The position numbers and the translations under genes were made by a program. Positions 1 to 6,220 of a DNA stretch of 6,644 nt are shown piece after piece (within the stretch, counting starts at the first letter, position 1; the number at the start of each line of letters is the position of its first letter). Below the pieces are notes generated by a model. That model was not told the DNA's origin. It saw nothing but the letters and a program-made list of their open reading frames with translations, and ran no database searches. Origin of the DNA: an archaeon (GTDB taxonomy: Archaea; Asgardarchaeota; Hermodarchaeia; Hermodarchaeales; Hermodarchaeaceae); NCBI GenBank assembly GCA_016550415.1, contig JABXGU010000357.1, positions 1 to 6,644 on the forward strand, written 5' to 3'.

Positions 1-132
1 AGTTAAAATCAAAGGGTCCATAGTTTTGCCAGTCAGCCAAGCAAACCACTCCGTGACAATAAAAACCATAACTCCAACAGCAAAAAATAGATGACCAATA
101 CGCCGATCAATCGCAACTGTCACCAACACCAC
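1..132 (-). CDS. N-terminus of a small membrane protein (partial, runs off left edge)
   Basis: The minus strand is open from position 144 to the edge of the window with no stop. The frame begins with a cluster of possible non-ATG starts: TTG 144, GTG 132, GTG 129, TTG 126 and GTG 123. I chose GTG 132 because AGGA at 141-138 sits five bases upstream. The product would start VVLVTVAIDRRIGHL and then enter a hydrophobic helix (HLFFAVGVMVFIVTEWFAWL), followed by a short polar loop. A charged start and a clean membrane segment without stops look like real coding sequence, but only about 44 residues are visible. I do not recognise the family. It is divergent from the surface-protein gene, so the intervening 208 bp must carry both promoters. 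Confidence 0.5.
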   Translation of the reverse strand, partial: MVLVTVAIDRRIGHLFFAVGVMVFIVTEWFAWLTGKTMDPLILT

Positions 133-261
133 TCTCTTCCTCAATCAAAGGCTAAATTCCGATAAAAGACATGTGGTTTATCCCAATAAGCAGGAATTGT
201 TAGACTCTGTCACTCTCACAATAACGGGATACTGGGTTTTGCGCAATTGCAGTTACAAATA

Positions 262-272
262 GCATTGAATGC
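262..272. repeat. Short inverted repeat just upstream of the surface-protein promoter
   Basis: GCATT and AATGC form a perfect 5-bp inverted repeat around a single central G, ending about 15 bp before the TATA box. A second short palindrome, GCAATTGC, lies at 243-250. Either could be an operator half-site pair, but repeats this short also occur by chance in AT-rich spacers. Confidence 0.25.
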
Positions 273-280
273 ATCACACC

Positions 281-296
281 TAGAAACTATATAAAA
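281..296 (+). promoter_or_regulatory. Archaeal BRE/TATA promoter of the surface-protein gene
   Basis: TATATAAAA at 288-296 is a near-ideal archaeal TATA box, preceded by a purine-rich BRE-like stretch (TAGAAAC, 281-287). Archaeal transcription normally begins about 25-27 bp downstream of the box centre, which predicts a start near 318. That leaves a leader of roughly 22 nt carrying the ribosome binding site. It also places the in-frame ATG at 308 upstream of the transcript. Confidence 0.7.
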
Positions 297-328
297 TACT
301 ACACCAAATGGGTAGTGTCTTTTCTCCA

Positions 329-334
329 AGGAGG
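329..334 (+). promoter_or_regulatory. Shine-Dalgarno site fixing the surface-protein start at 341
   Basis: AGGAGG lies six bases before ATG 341 and decides between this ATG and the in-frame ATG at 308, which has no such motif. The residues encoded from 341 begin directly with a signal peptide. Confidence 0.85.
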
Positions 335-340
335 GACAAT

Positions 341-2857
341 ATGAAAAAAATAATACCCCTTCTATTAATGCTTACGATTGCAACTAGTGTACTTGGTAAC
401 CTTGGACTACCCTTTGTAGAAGCATCGCCAACTCCAGCACCAGCTCCACCAATTGTAATCAACGAATTCCAAGCCAAAGGTACTGAGTGGATTGAACTCT
501 ACAACCCAACTGGAAGCCCTGTTAGTCTAGTCGGATGGGAAATAGGCGACGGTGAAGGTAATGAGACAATTGACACAGACTGGCTCGTTTCCTCAATTCC
601 TGCAGGCGGCTATGTGTGGTCAGGTCAGAATGGATACAACACCACCCTCGGTCTTTCCAACAGCTACGATCAGATCTTCCTCTACAATAGCACTGGCCAA
701 CTTGTTGATGAAGTATGGTATGGCAATTCTGAAGGACAAGGCTATGCCCGAGGTGGCTGTCCTGTCGGATACTTATTCCCTGATGAATTTTCTTGGTCAA
801 GTGCTAGAGCCCCGAATGGACAGGATACTGATGATGATGCTGCTGATTGGACTATTGATATCTCCGCAACTCCTGGTGCTGCTAATGATGCACCAGCACC
901 GAACCTTGGCGGGGAAGGCGTTTTCATCAATGAATTCCTACTCAAGAACAGCGGTGGTAGTAACAACGAATCCGTAGAACTATACAATCCAACAGCTGGC
1001 ACAATTGACCTTCAATACTGGTGGTTAACAGATGACAGCGATGCTTTGTATAACATAACTTCAGCCACATCGATCGGACCAGGCGAATTCTTGATGATCT
1101 GGATCGACTGCTACGTGAGTGGTGACATATTATCCCTGTTCACTGACACAGGAGTTCGTGCCGATCAGCTTGCTCTTGCTTCCCCATCTACTGATGGTGA
1201 GTCATGGCAACGTGGTCCATTGGACGGTCAGGGACCCAACAATGGCTATGACCAAGCTTCATCTGGTGATCCAAACTATTTGATAGAAGCTGTTGAAACC
1301 TTAGGTTCTACGAATGCTCCGTCATGGGCATTAAGCCTCGATATCCAACTAGAAGCAAAGACGGTAGCAGCCTCTGCTTCTGTTGAGTGGAATGTTTCTG
1401 TCATTGACAATTACAGCAATCCAACCTCAGGAGTCACACTGTCTGCAAGCTATGCAACCTATGGAACTTCAACATATACAGCGATTTCTGGCAGCCAAGT
1501 CGACCATGGTGATGGCAACTACACCTTAACCTATGACATGTCAACCCTGAAAGGTACCTATCACTTCAAATTAGAAGGTACCAAATCAAGTTACATCGAT
1601 GGTTCAGCGACTACAACACTCAATGTCATTGGATCAGAAACTATGTATGTGCTTTGGGATGCCGCCCATAATCAGTATTACCGGTACTCCGATACCAGTT
1701 ATATACAAGACACTTGGGATTTGTGGCGAAGCTTCCCAGACTGTATCCTAGTTGTCAACGACCAACCCTTCAGTACTAGTCTCCTAGATCCTGTAGACAT
1801 ACTCATCGTTCCATACATTGATCTTGCTCTAACATCTACAGAGATTTCAGCCCTTACTGCCTTCCTTCAAGACGGAGGTATGGTCTGGTGGGGCGGATAC
1901 TATGATACACGCTACTTCAACAAAACTATGAACAATGAATGGATTACTAACTATGGCATCGAATTCTTACTCAACACAAGCACTCCTGCCAGCTACTATA
2001 TTGAAATCCATGATCCCACTGACAACACTGGTTCAAGCTACTATCCAGTCTTCCATACATTCCCCAACACCCACTCACTAATAACAGATATCACAGAATT
2101 ATCAGTTTCTAGCACTACCCAAGTTTATGTTGACCCCAGCTCCATCAACACAACTATACTAACCACTGGTGACTCAGACACCTATTTTGATGGAGACGGA
2201 AGCGGAACCAAAAATTCAGGTGATATCAACGGCACCAACTGTGTTCCCCTCGCTGTATATGAACATGGCAGCGGTGGTGCACTCATCGTCTGCGGCGGCT
2301 CCAACTTCCTCTACAAGTACGACATCGAAGTGGGCAAGGATCAATTCTGGCGTAACATGTACGACTACAGATTGCGTGTCCGAACAGGCATGGATCTTAC
2401 TGTTGCACCAGCTAGCATTGATGTAAATCGTACTGCCAGTACAGCATTTTCCTTCACTGTCACAGTTGACGCTGTAGGAACTAAAACACTCTATAATGTC
2501 AGAGTATACCTTTCCTACGATAGTGGAATTCAACTCTTAGGCACTGGACTCCCCACAATACTAGGGGATTTGAACCCAGGAAGCTTCGGTTCTGTCACCT
2601 TCAACTTTGTAGCAGCAGCTGATGGAGACTATCTTGTCAATGTAATCATTAAATTCGACGACCTTGGTGGTTCATCATTCAGCGTAATAGACTCGGTCAG
2701 CGTACATGCATATACATCCACTCCGCCATGGACACCCCCAACAACCACAACAACTACACCAATAATCCCCGGATTTCCAATCGAAGCGATAGCTATGGGT
2801 GCCTTCCTGGCTCTTGGCTTCGGTGTTATCAGCCGACGACGAAAACGACGTAAATAA
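341..2857 (+). CDS. Secreted, C-terminally anchored surface protein with two lamin-tail domains and a GATase-like domain
   Basis: This encodes an 838-residue extracellular protein. Residues 1-28 are a signal peptide (MKKII, hydrophobic core, likely cleavage after VEA). Two lamin-tail-like beta domains follow, each opening with an INEF...E..ELYNPT pattern, at about 38-190 and 192-320. An Ig-like segment spans about 335-430. Residues about 432-680 resemble a DUF4350/GATase-1-like fold (VDILIVPY, then ALTAFLQDGGMVWWGG); no catalytic Cys-His pair is evident. Within this domain, 617-628 (DGDGSGTKNSGD) fits a 12-residue EF-hand or dockerin-type calcium loop. A CARDB/NEW3-like beta-sandwich covers about 684-795. 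The C-terminus has a Thr/Pro-rich linker, P810-G811-F812, a membrane helix (about 814-831) and an RRRKRRK tail, as in PGF-CTERM archaeosortase substrates. I count 13 N-X-S/T sequons, which suits N-glycosylation. The role is probably in the cell envelope or adhesion; any enzymatic activity is unproved. Confidence 0.85.
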   Translation: MKKIIPLLLMLTIATSVLGNLGLPFVEASPTPAPAPPIVINEFQAKGTEWIELYNPTGSPVSLVGWEIGDGEGNETIDTDWLVSSIPAGGYVWSGQNGYNTTLGLSNSYDQIFLYNSTGQLVDEVWYGNSEGQGYARGGCPVGYLFPDEFSWSSARAPNGQDTDDDAADWTIDISATPGAANDAPAPNLGGEGVFINEFLLKNSGGSNNESVELYNPTAGTIDLQYWWLTDDSDALYNITSATSIGPGEFLMIWIDCYVSGDILSLFTDTGVRADQLALASPSTDGESWQRGPLDGQGPNNGYDQASSGDPNYLIEAVETLGSTNAPSWALSLDIQLEAKTVAASASVEWNVSVIDNYSNPTSGVTLSASYATYGTSTYTAISGSQVDHGDGNYTLTYDMSTLKGTYHFKLEGTKSSYIDGSATTTLNVIGSETMYVLWDAAHNQYYRYSDTSYIQDTWDLWRSFPDCILVVNDQPFSTSLLDPVDILIVPYIDLALTSTEISALTAFLQDGGMVWWGGYYDTRYFNKTMNNEWITNYGIEFLLNTSTPASYYIEIHDPTDNTGSSYYPVFHTFPNTHSLITDITELSVSSTTQVYVDPSSINTTILTTGDSDTYFDGDGSGTKNSGDINGTNCVPLAVYEHGSGGALIVCGGSNFLYKYDIEVGKDQFWRNMYDYRLRVRTGMDLTVAPASIDVNRTASTAFSFTVTVDAVGTKTLYNVRVYLSYDSGIQLLGTGLPTILGDLNPGSFGSVTFNFVAAADGDYLVNVIIKFDDLGGSSFSVIDSVSVHAYTSTPPWTPPTTTTTTPIIPGFPIEAIAMGAFLALGFGVISRRRKRRK

Positions 2858-2866
2858 ATAAAGTAA

Positions 2867-2903
2867 ACGGACGCTTTGTGCGTCCGTCCTCTCTTCTTTT
2901 TTT
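2867..2903. terminator. Hairpin and T-run terminator between convergent genes
   Basis: ACGGACGC (2867-2874) and GCGTCCGT (2880-2887) form a perfect 8-bp stem with a 5-nt loop, starting ten bases after the surface-protein stop. It is followed by a pyrimidine stretch ending in seven T (2897-2903). Archaeal termination needs only a U-rich tract, so the GC-rich stem is bacterial in style. On the minus strand the stem is followed by TTTACTTTATTTATTTACG, so it could also end the transcript of the reductase gene, about 190 bp after that gene's stop. Confidence 0.8.
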
Positions 2904-2984
2904 ATATTAAAGAAAGTAGAAAAACCGTCTAAGTCTAAGCCTCAACGGAGTTTTGATCATTTCTCTCGTCTGGTACTTCTATCC

Positions 2985-3031
2985 TTTACTACTAAGAAAT
3001 TCATGTAATTTACTACAACTAAGAATTCATG
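2985..3031. repeat. Two-copy imperfect tandem repeat in the convergent gap
   Basis: Copies at 2985-3005 (21 bp) and 3009-3031 (23 bp) both begin TTTACTAC and end ATTCATG. They differ by two small indels and are separated by three bases. The stretch 2904-3070 has no other recognisable element or ORF. It may be a duplication or a recognition pair; two copies are too few to call a family. Confidence 0.5.
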
Positions 3032-3070
3032 AAGCTCAAGATTTTAATTTATTCAATTTGTTTGGAATTT

Positions 3071-4171
3071 CTAAACATGCCATAGGGTGGAGGCGATATC
3101 TGTTGCGCGGTGAGTGAGCCAAAGTTGAAGGAATCGGTGGATTTTCTCCTCGCTGCTGTAAACATCTGCTTGTATTGCTTTCTTTTTCTGCAGACCATCG
3201 AATAGTTCTTTTTCCAAAGCTGTTTGGTACTCTTTTGCCGCCTGTTCAATTTCCCCTGTCTCCAATGATTGTGTTAGAACCTTGGCTGCAAGGCGACCTG
3301 ATAAGGCAGCATAGGGAATACCCTTGCCACTAATAGGATCAACAAGGCCTGCTGCATCTCCCACAGCAAGAAGTCCATCCTTTCCTGCTTGTTTTCGTAT
3401 TGCTGCAGGTAGTAGGTGGGCTGCTTGTCGGATTAATTTGCCACTTTCTAAAGGCTTCTTCAATATCTGTAGAAAACTGGCAAATTCCTTCTTTGCATTT
3501 TTAATTTTAGATAATTGGCATCCCCAACCTACACTGACAGTATCTTGCTTTGGGAACACCCAGCCATAGCCCATTTGAGAAACACTATAGCCAAAATAGA
3601 GATGGAGGTGTTGTTTTCCGAACCGCTGAGCAATCGTTTTCGCACCCAATTTTATTTCACGTGTCACAGTTTGCGCCATATCCTTTGCTCCGAATCGTTC
3701 CCAGCCAAAGCATTGAAGCACAGTGGAGGAAACACCATCTGCAGCAATCAGTGTCCGTCCTTGATACTTGCTATTCTTGGATTGCACCAGATAAAGGTCC
3801 TTTTCCCTTTTGATAGTGATGACTGGCTCCTTATCTCTTAATGTTGCACCTTCTGCAACCGCTCGTTGGGTTAAAAATGCATCAAGGTCAGTCCGCCAAA
3901 GACAAGCTCCTTTTCCTTGTTTTTCATAACTTTCATAATTTACATGATGAAGAATTAGTTGTTCTACATGGCGCGCGATGATATTTTCTGGTAACTTCTC
4001 TTCATCGACAAAATCTTGGGTTACAGCGCCACCACAGGCTTTGTATCTAGGTAGGAGTTGTTTCTCAAGCAATAAGGTGGAGAACCCCTTTGCAGCTAAC
4101 TCTTCAGCAGTTACGGATCCTGCTACACCTGCACCGCATACAATGGCATCCCATATCTTCGACCTAGACAA
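3071..4171 (-). CDS. Geranylgeranyl reductase family FAD-dependent oxidoreductase
   Basis: This is a 366-residue flavoprotein of the geranylgeranyl reductase family, which in archaea saturates the isoprenoid chains of ether lipids at the membrane surface. The Rossmann motif GAGVAG is at 13-18, with the ribose-binding E36. K44-A-C46-G47-G48 matches the family's KxCGG motif. R93-x-D95 and A144-D145-G146 follow. Y202-G-W-V-F-P is the family's substrate-side YxWxFP motif. G271-D-A-A-G-L then PISGKG (279-284) is the second FAD motif. The start is TTG 4171, because an in-frame TAG lies two codons upstream (4177-4175) and no ATG precedes the Rossmann motif. A GGTGG at 4183-4179 may serve as ribosome binding site. 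The gene ends in TAG. The protein is somewhat shorter than the characterised archaeal lipid reductases, so a paralogue acting on quinones or another polyprenyl compound is possible. Confidence 0.85.
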   Translation of the reverse strand: MSRSKIWDAIVCGAGVAGSVTAEELAAKGFSTLLLEKQLLPRYKACGGAVTQDFVDEEKLPENIIARHVEQLILHHVNYESYEKQGKGACLWRTDLDAFLTQRAVAEGATLRDKEPVITIKREKDLYLVQSKNSKYQGRTLIAADGVSSTVLQCFGWERFGAKDMAQTVTREIKLGAKTIAQRFGKQHLHLYFGYSVSQMGYGWVFPKQDTVSVGWGCQLSKIKNAKKEFASFLQILKKPLESGKLIRQAAHLLPAAIRKQAGKDGLLAVGDAAGLVDPISGKGIPYAALSGRLAAKVLTQSLETGEIEQAAKEYQTALEKELFDGLQKKKAIQADVYSSEEKIHRFLQLWLTHRATDIASTLWHV

Positions 4172-4212
4172 TCTCTAGCCACCGTTATTATCCATTTCTT
4201 TTATTTTTTGCA

Positions 4213-4221
4213 CTTTTTATG
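4213..4221 (-). promoter_or_regulatory. Possible TATA box for the reductase gene
   Basis: On the minus strand, CATAAAAAG lies about 45 bp before TTG 4171 and would place a transcript start near 4192. A second A/T-rich stretch at 4209-4198 is an alternative. The 116-bp gap after the nucleotidyltransferase stop allows a separate promoter, but co-transcription is equally possible. Confidence 0.3.
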
Positions 4222-4287
4222 ACCTTAGTTGAATCAGTAAGCCAAAGGTTTTCAGAGATAGAAAATCGTTTTCCTTTGCTAGATTGT

Positions 4288-5121
4288 TTATAAATCTCTA
4301 AGCCTAATCCATTCTTCTGTCATGCGCTTGATATCATCATCTCTAAGGGATTGATACAATTTCCATTGTGCCATCAAATATCGATGAGGTGTTCCAAAAT
4401 CCATTGTCTCACAGTCCAGATCAGTTGCTATTACACTAAGGCGCTTCGAAATTGCTTTCTTGATTGCTTCAGTCAATTGGAGTTCTCCAGTTTTTGGGGA
4501 AAACTCGGTTTCCTCTAAATATGTAAAAATCTTAGGAGAATGCACATAGATTCCTGCACTTGCCAGATATTTCCCATCAGGTAACTGAAGTCTCTTCCGC
4601 TGTGATTCGAGTGGTTTTTCCACTATTTCCAGTATCTGCATTGAATCCGCTTTGACCCGAAAAACACCATATCCAGAAGGATCAATAACTCGCTTTGCTA
4701 GAAATGTGGTAAGCGCATTCATTTTCAAATGCTCTTGAACAAGTTTTGTAAGAATTTGTGGTGGTCTAACAAGACGATCTCCATTGACTTGCACTATCAT
4801 CTTAATGTCTGAACTTTTTTCAATCAAATGTTTCGCACAAAGAAGCGCATGTCCAACACCAAAGGGCGCTTCTTGAAAAGCATACTGAACACGAAGCCCG
4901 AAAGTAACTCCATGTCCCACATATTTACGGATTAATGAGTCTGGATTTTTTACAACAATAATTACATCCCTAATGTCGTTTTCAATGAACATCTCCAGTA
5001 TATGATGAATTATGGGCTTATTTCCATAGAATAATAGTTGTTTAAGGATAACATTAGTGAATGGTCTCATTCGCCTTGCTATACCCGCTGCAGGAACAAT
5101 TCCAATAATTGAATTGGGCAA
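4288..5121 (-). CDS. Sugar-1-phosphate nucleotidyltransferase (RmlA/GalU-like fold)
   Basis: This enzyme family joins a sugar 1-phosphate to an NTP, giving a nucleotide sugar for glycan or glycolipid synthesis. The N-terminal signature reads VPAAGIARRMRPFT, then K-Q-L-L and GNKPI. Further matches are FGVGHALL, VNGDRLV (predicted metal-binding Asp), GYGVF, IVEKP, ASAGIY, TGELQLTEAI and MDFGTP near the C-terminus. The second glycine of the usual GxGxR loop is Ala. The frame opens with TTG 5139, GTG 5133, GTG 5130 and TTG 5121. I prefer TTG 5121 (277 residues), because GGTGA at 5131-5127 sits five bases before it, the same geometry as the TTG start at 6221; from 5139 the protein would have 283 residues. 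There is no left-handed beta-helix acyltransferase domain, unlike GlmU. The substrate sugar cannot be read from the sequence. It lies upstream of the reductase on the same strand. Confidence 0.8.
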   Translation of the reverse strand: MPNSIIGIVPAAGIARRMRPFTNVILKQLLFYGNKPIIHHILEMFIENDIRDVIIVVKNPDSLIRKYVGHGVTFGLRVQYAFQEAPFGVGHALLCAKHLIEKSSDIKMIVQVNGDRLVRPPQILTKLVQEHLKMNALTTFLAKRVIDPSGYGVFRVKADSMQILEIVEKPLESQRKRLQLPDGKYLASAGIYVHSPKIFTYLEETEFSPKTGELQLTEAIKKAISKRLSVIATDLDCETMDFGTPHRYLMAQWKLYQSLRDDDIKRMTEEWIRLRDL

Positions 5122-5126
5122 AATTC

Positions 5127-5131
5127 TCACC
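5127..5131 (-). promoter_or_regulatory. Ribosome binding site favouring TTG 5121 for the nucleotidyltransferase
   Basis: GGTGA on the minus strand matches the 3' end of archaeal 16S rRNA (complement of UCACC) and lies five bases before TTG 5121. The farther-upstream TTG 5139 has only AGAG before it. Confidence 0.5.
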
Positions 5132-5154
5132 ACATTCAAGCTCTAATAATCAAT

Positions 5155-5205
5155 CTATGATAAGGGATTGATAATCTGTAGCCTCCTGATAATCCACTCA
5201 ATCAT
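5155..5205 (-). CDS. Possible 16-residue leader ORF upstream of the nucleotidyltransferase
   Basis: On the minus strand GGAGGT (5216-5211) lies five bases before ATG 5205, a better ribosome binding site than most in the window. The ORF reads MIEWIIRRLQIINPLS and ends at TAG 5155. It is in the same frame as the nucleotidyltransferase, separated by this TAG and a second TAG at 5145-5143. It could be a leader peptide coupled to downstream translation, a decayed original N-terminus, or chance. A second AGGAGG at 5187-5182 lies inside it but has no ATG after it. Confidence 0.35.
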   Translation of the reverse strand: MIEWIIRRLQIINPLS

Positions 5206-5223
5206 TTTGTACCTCCGCATTTC

Positions 5224-5262
5224 AGTATTACTATACTAAATAGCCAACAATAGAGCTTTTTA
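5224..5262. promoter_or_regulatory. Divergent promoter region between nucleotidyltransferase and methyltransferase
   Basis: The gap contains a small inverted repeat, AGTAT-TACT-ATACT (5224-5237). A weak plus-strand TATA-like TATACTAAA (5232-5240) would give a methyltransferase transcript start near 5262. On the minus strand TTGTAAAAAGC (5265-5255) would give a start near 5234, just ahead of the leader ORF's ribosome binding site. None of these is a strong match. Confidence 0.3.
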
Positions 5263-5291
5263 CAAGTGCATCCTTTTCCTTTGTGAGAGAG

Positions 5292-6197
5292 ATGCCTAAA
5301 TCCAATAAAAGGAAACGTCTGAAAGGTAGTACGGAAACAACTGCCTTTGGCTCACCTGGAAGAAGGGGACACGATTCGTCACGGTTTTACAGTAGTCGAC
5401 TATATGAGGATATGCCAAAGGAAACGCCTGATGTTATTTACATTGAAAACCAAATCCCTAGTAAGTATATGGATAGGATCTTTATCCAAAGCAGTGAAAA
5501 GATGGACCAATTACCTGAAAGTAGCATTCATCTGATGGTTACATCACCCCCCTATAATGTTGGTAAGGAATATGATGAGGACATTACTCTCAAAGAGTAC
5601 TTATCCCTCCTTGGTCGAGTCTTCAAAGAAGTAAAACGGGTACTTGTTCCAGGTGGACGTGCCTGTATCAATGTAGCTAATTTGGGACGAAAACCCTACA
5701 TTCCTCTCCAAAGTGGAATCATCAACGAAATGCTCAAACTCGGATTCCTGATGCGAGGAGAAATCATCTGGGATAAAGGTCCAAGTGCCGCATCATCCAC
5801 AGCCTGGGGCAGCTGGTGTTCAGCAAGTAATCCAACCCTACGAGATACTCATGAATACATCATGGTCTTCTCAAAAGACACATTCTCACGCAAGAACCCC
5901 CAAAAAAGGGACAGTACAATTGAGCGAGAAGAATTCCTTGAATGGACGAAAAGCGTATGGATCTTCCCTGCTGAATCTGCAAAAAAGGTTGGTCACCCAG
6001 CCCCCTTTCCAATCGAGCTACCACTCCGCTTAATCAAATTATATACATTTAGAGGAGACGTCGTTCTAGATCCCTTCATTGGAAGTGGAACAACAGCCAT
6101 TGCCGCACTTCAAACCAATCGACATTATGTAGGCTATGACATTAAAGAGAAATATGTGAAAATAGCAGAGAAACGTATCATAGAATTCAAAGACTAA
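5292..6197 (+). CDS. Beta-class site-specific DNA methyltransferase (amino-methylating, m4C or m6A), probably orphan
   Basis: This is a 301-residue S-adenosylmethionine-dependent methyltransferase acting on a DNA base amino group. The catalytic motif IV, T84-S-P-P-Y-N, precedes the SAM-binding motif I, D260-P-F-I-G-S-G-T-T, which is the beta-class order. SPPY rather than DPPY leans towards N4-cytosine but does not settle it. H187-EYIMVFSK and H235-PAPFPIELPLRLIKLYT (motif X) bracket a target-recognition region of only about 40 residues, consistent with a short recognition site. V282-GYDI near the end is motif II/III. Residues 1-50 form a polar, basic extension containing a GRRGHDSSRFY segment. 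ATG 5292 is preferred over GTG 5283, because GTGA at 5283-5286 lies five bases before it. No endonuclease gene is adjacent: the neighbour upstream is a nucleotidyltransferase and downstream a glycosidase, so a housekeeping or epigenetic role is more likely than restriction. Confidence 0.85.
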   Translation: MPKSNKRKRLKGSTETTAFGSPGRRGHDSSRFYSSRLYEDMPKETPDVIYIENQIPSKYMDRIFIQSSEKMDQLPESSIHLMVTSPPYNVGKEYDEDITLKEYLSLLGRVFKEVKRVLVPGGRACINVANLGRKPYIPLQSGIINEMLKLGFLMRGEIIWDKGPSAASSTAWGSWCSASNPTLRDTHEYIMVFSKDTFSRKNPQKRDSTIEREEFLEWTKSVWIFPAESAKKVGHPAPFPIELPLRLIKLYTFRGDVVLDPFIGSGTTAIAALQTNRHYVGYDIKEKYVKIAEKRIIEFKD

Positions 6198-6209
6198 TTA
6201 GATATATTT

Positions 6210-6216
6210 AGGTGAT
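6210..6216 (+). promoter_or_regulatory. Shine-Dalgarno site fixing the TTG start of the glucosylceramidase
   Basis: AGGTGAT is a seven-base match to the complement of the 16S rRNA 3' end and lies four bases before TTG 6221. The alternative in-frame starts, GTG 6212 and ATG 6254, lack a comparable motif. Confidence 0.7.
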
Positions 6217-6220
6217 TTTT

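Noticed and set aside
308..340. N-terminal extension of the surface protein from ATG 308
   Set aside because: It lies upstream of the transcript start predicted from the TATA box, lacks a ribosome binding site, and would precede the signal peptide with polar residues.
280..477. Minus-strand ORF of 65 codons
   Set aside because: It overlaps the promoter and signal-peptide region of a well-supported plus-strand gene and shows no recognisable domain.
552..977. Plus-strand ORF of 141 codons in another frame of the surface-protein gene
   Set aside because: It lies wholly inside the lamin-tail coding region; its translation is irregular and resembles no family.
2216..2533. Minus-strand ORF of 105 codons, Cys/Ser/Val-rich
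   Set aside because: It is antisense to the GATase-like and beta-sandwich coding region, with composition explained by the complementary codons.
3324..3841. Overlapping plus-strand ORFs antisense to the reductase
   Set aside because: Several frames are open at once opposite a clear flavoprotein gene, and none has a ribosome binding site or known motif.
5121..5205. Nucleotidyltransferase extended upstream by reading two TAG codons as pyrrolysine
   Set aside because: TAG ends the reductase gene at a natural position, the enzyme fold needs no extension, and nothing in the window indicates pyrrolysine machinery.
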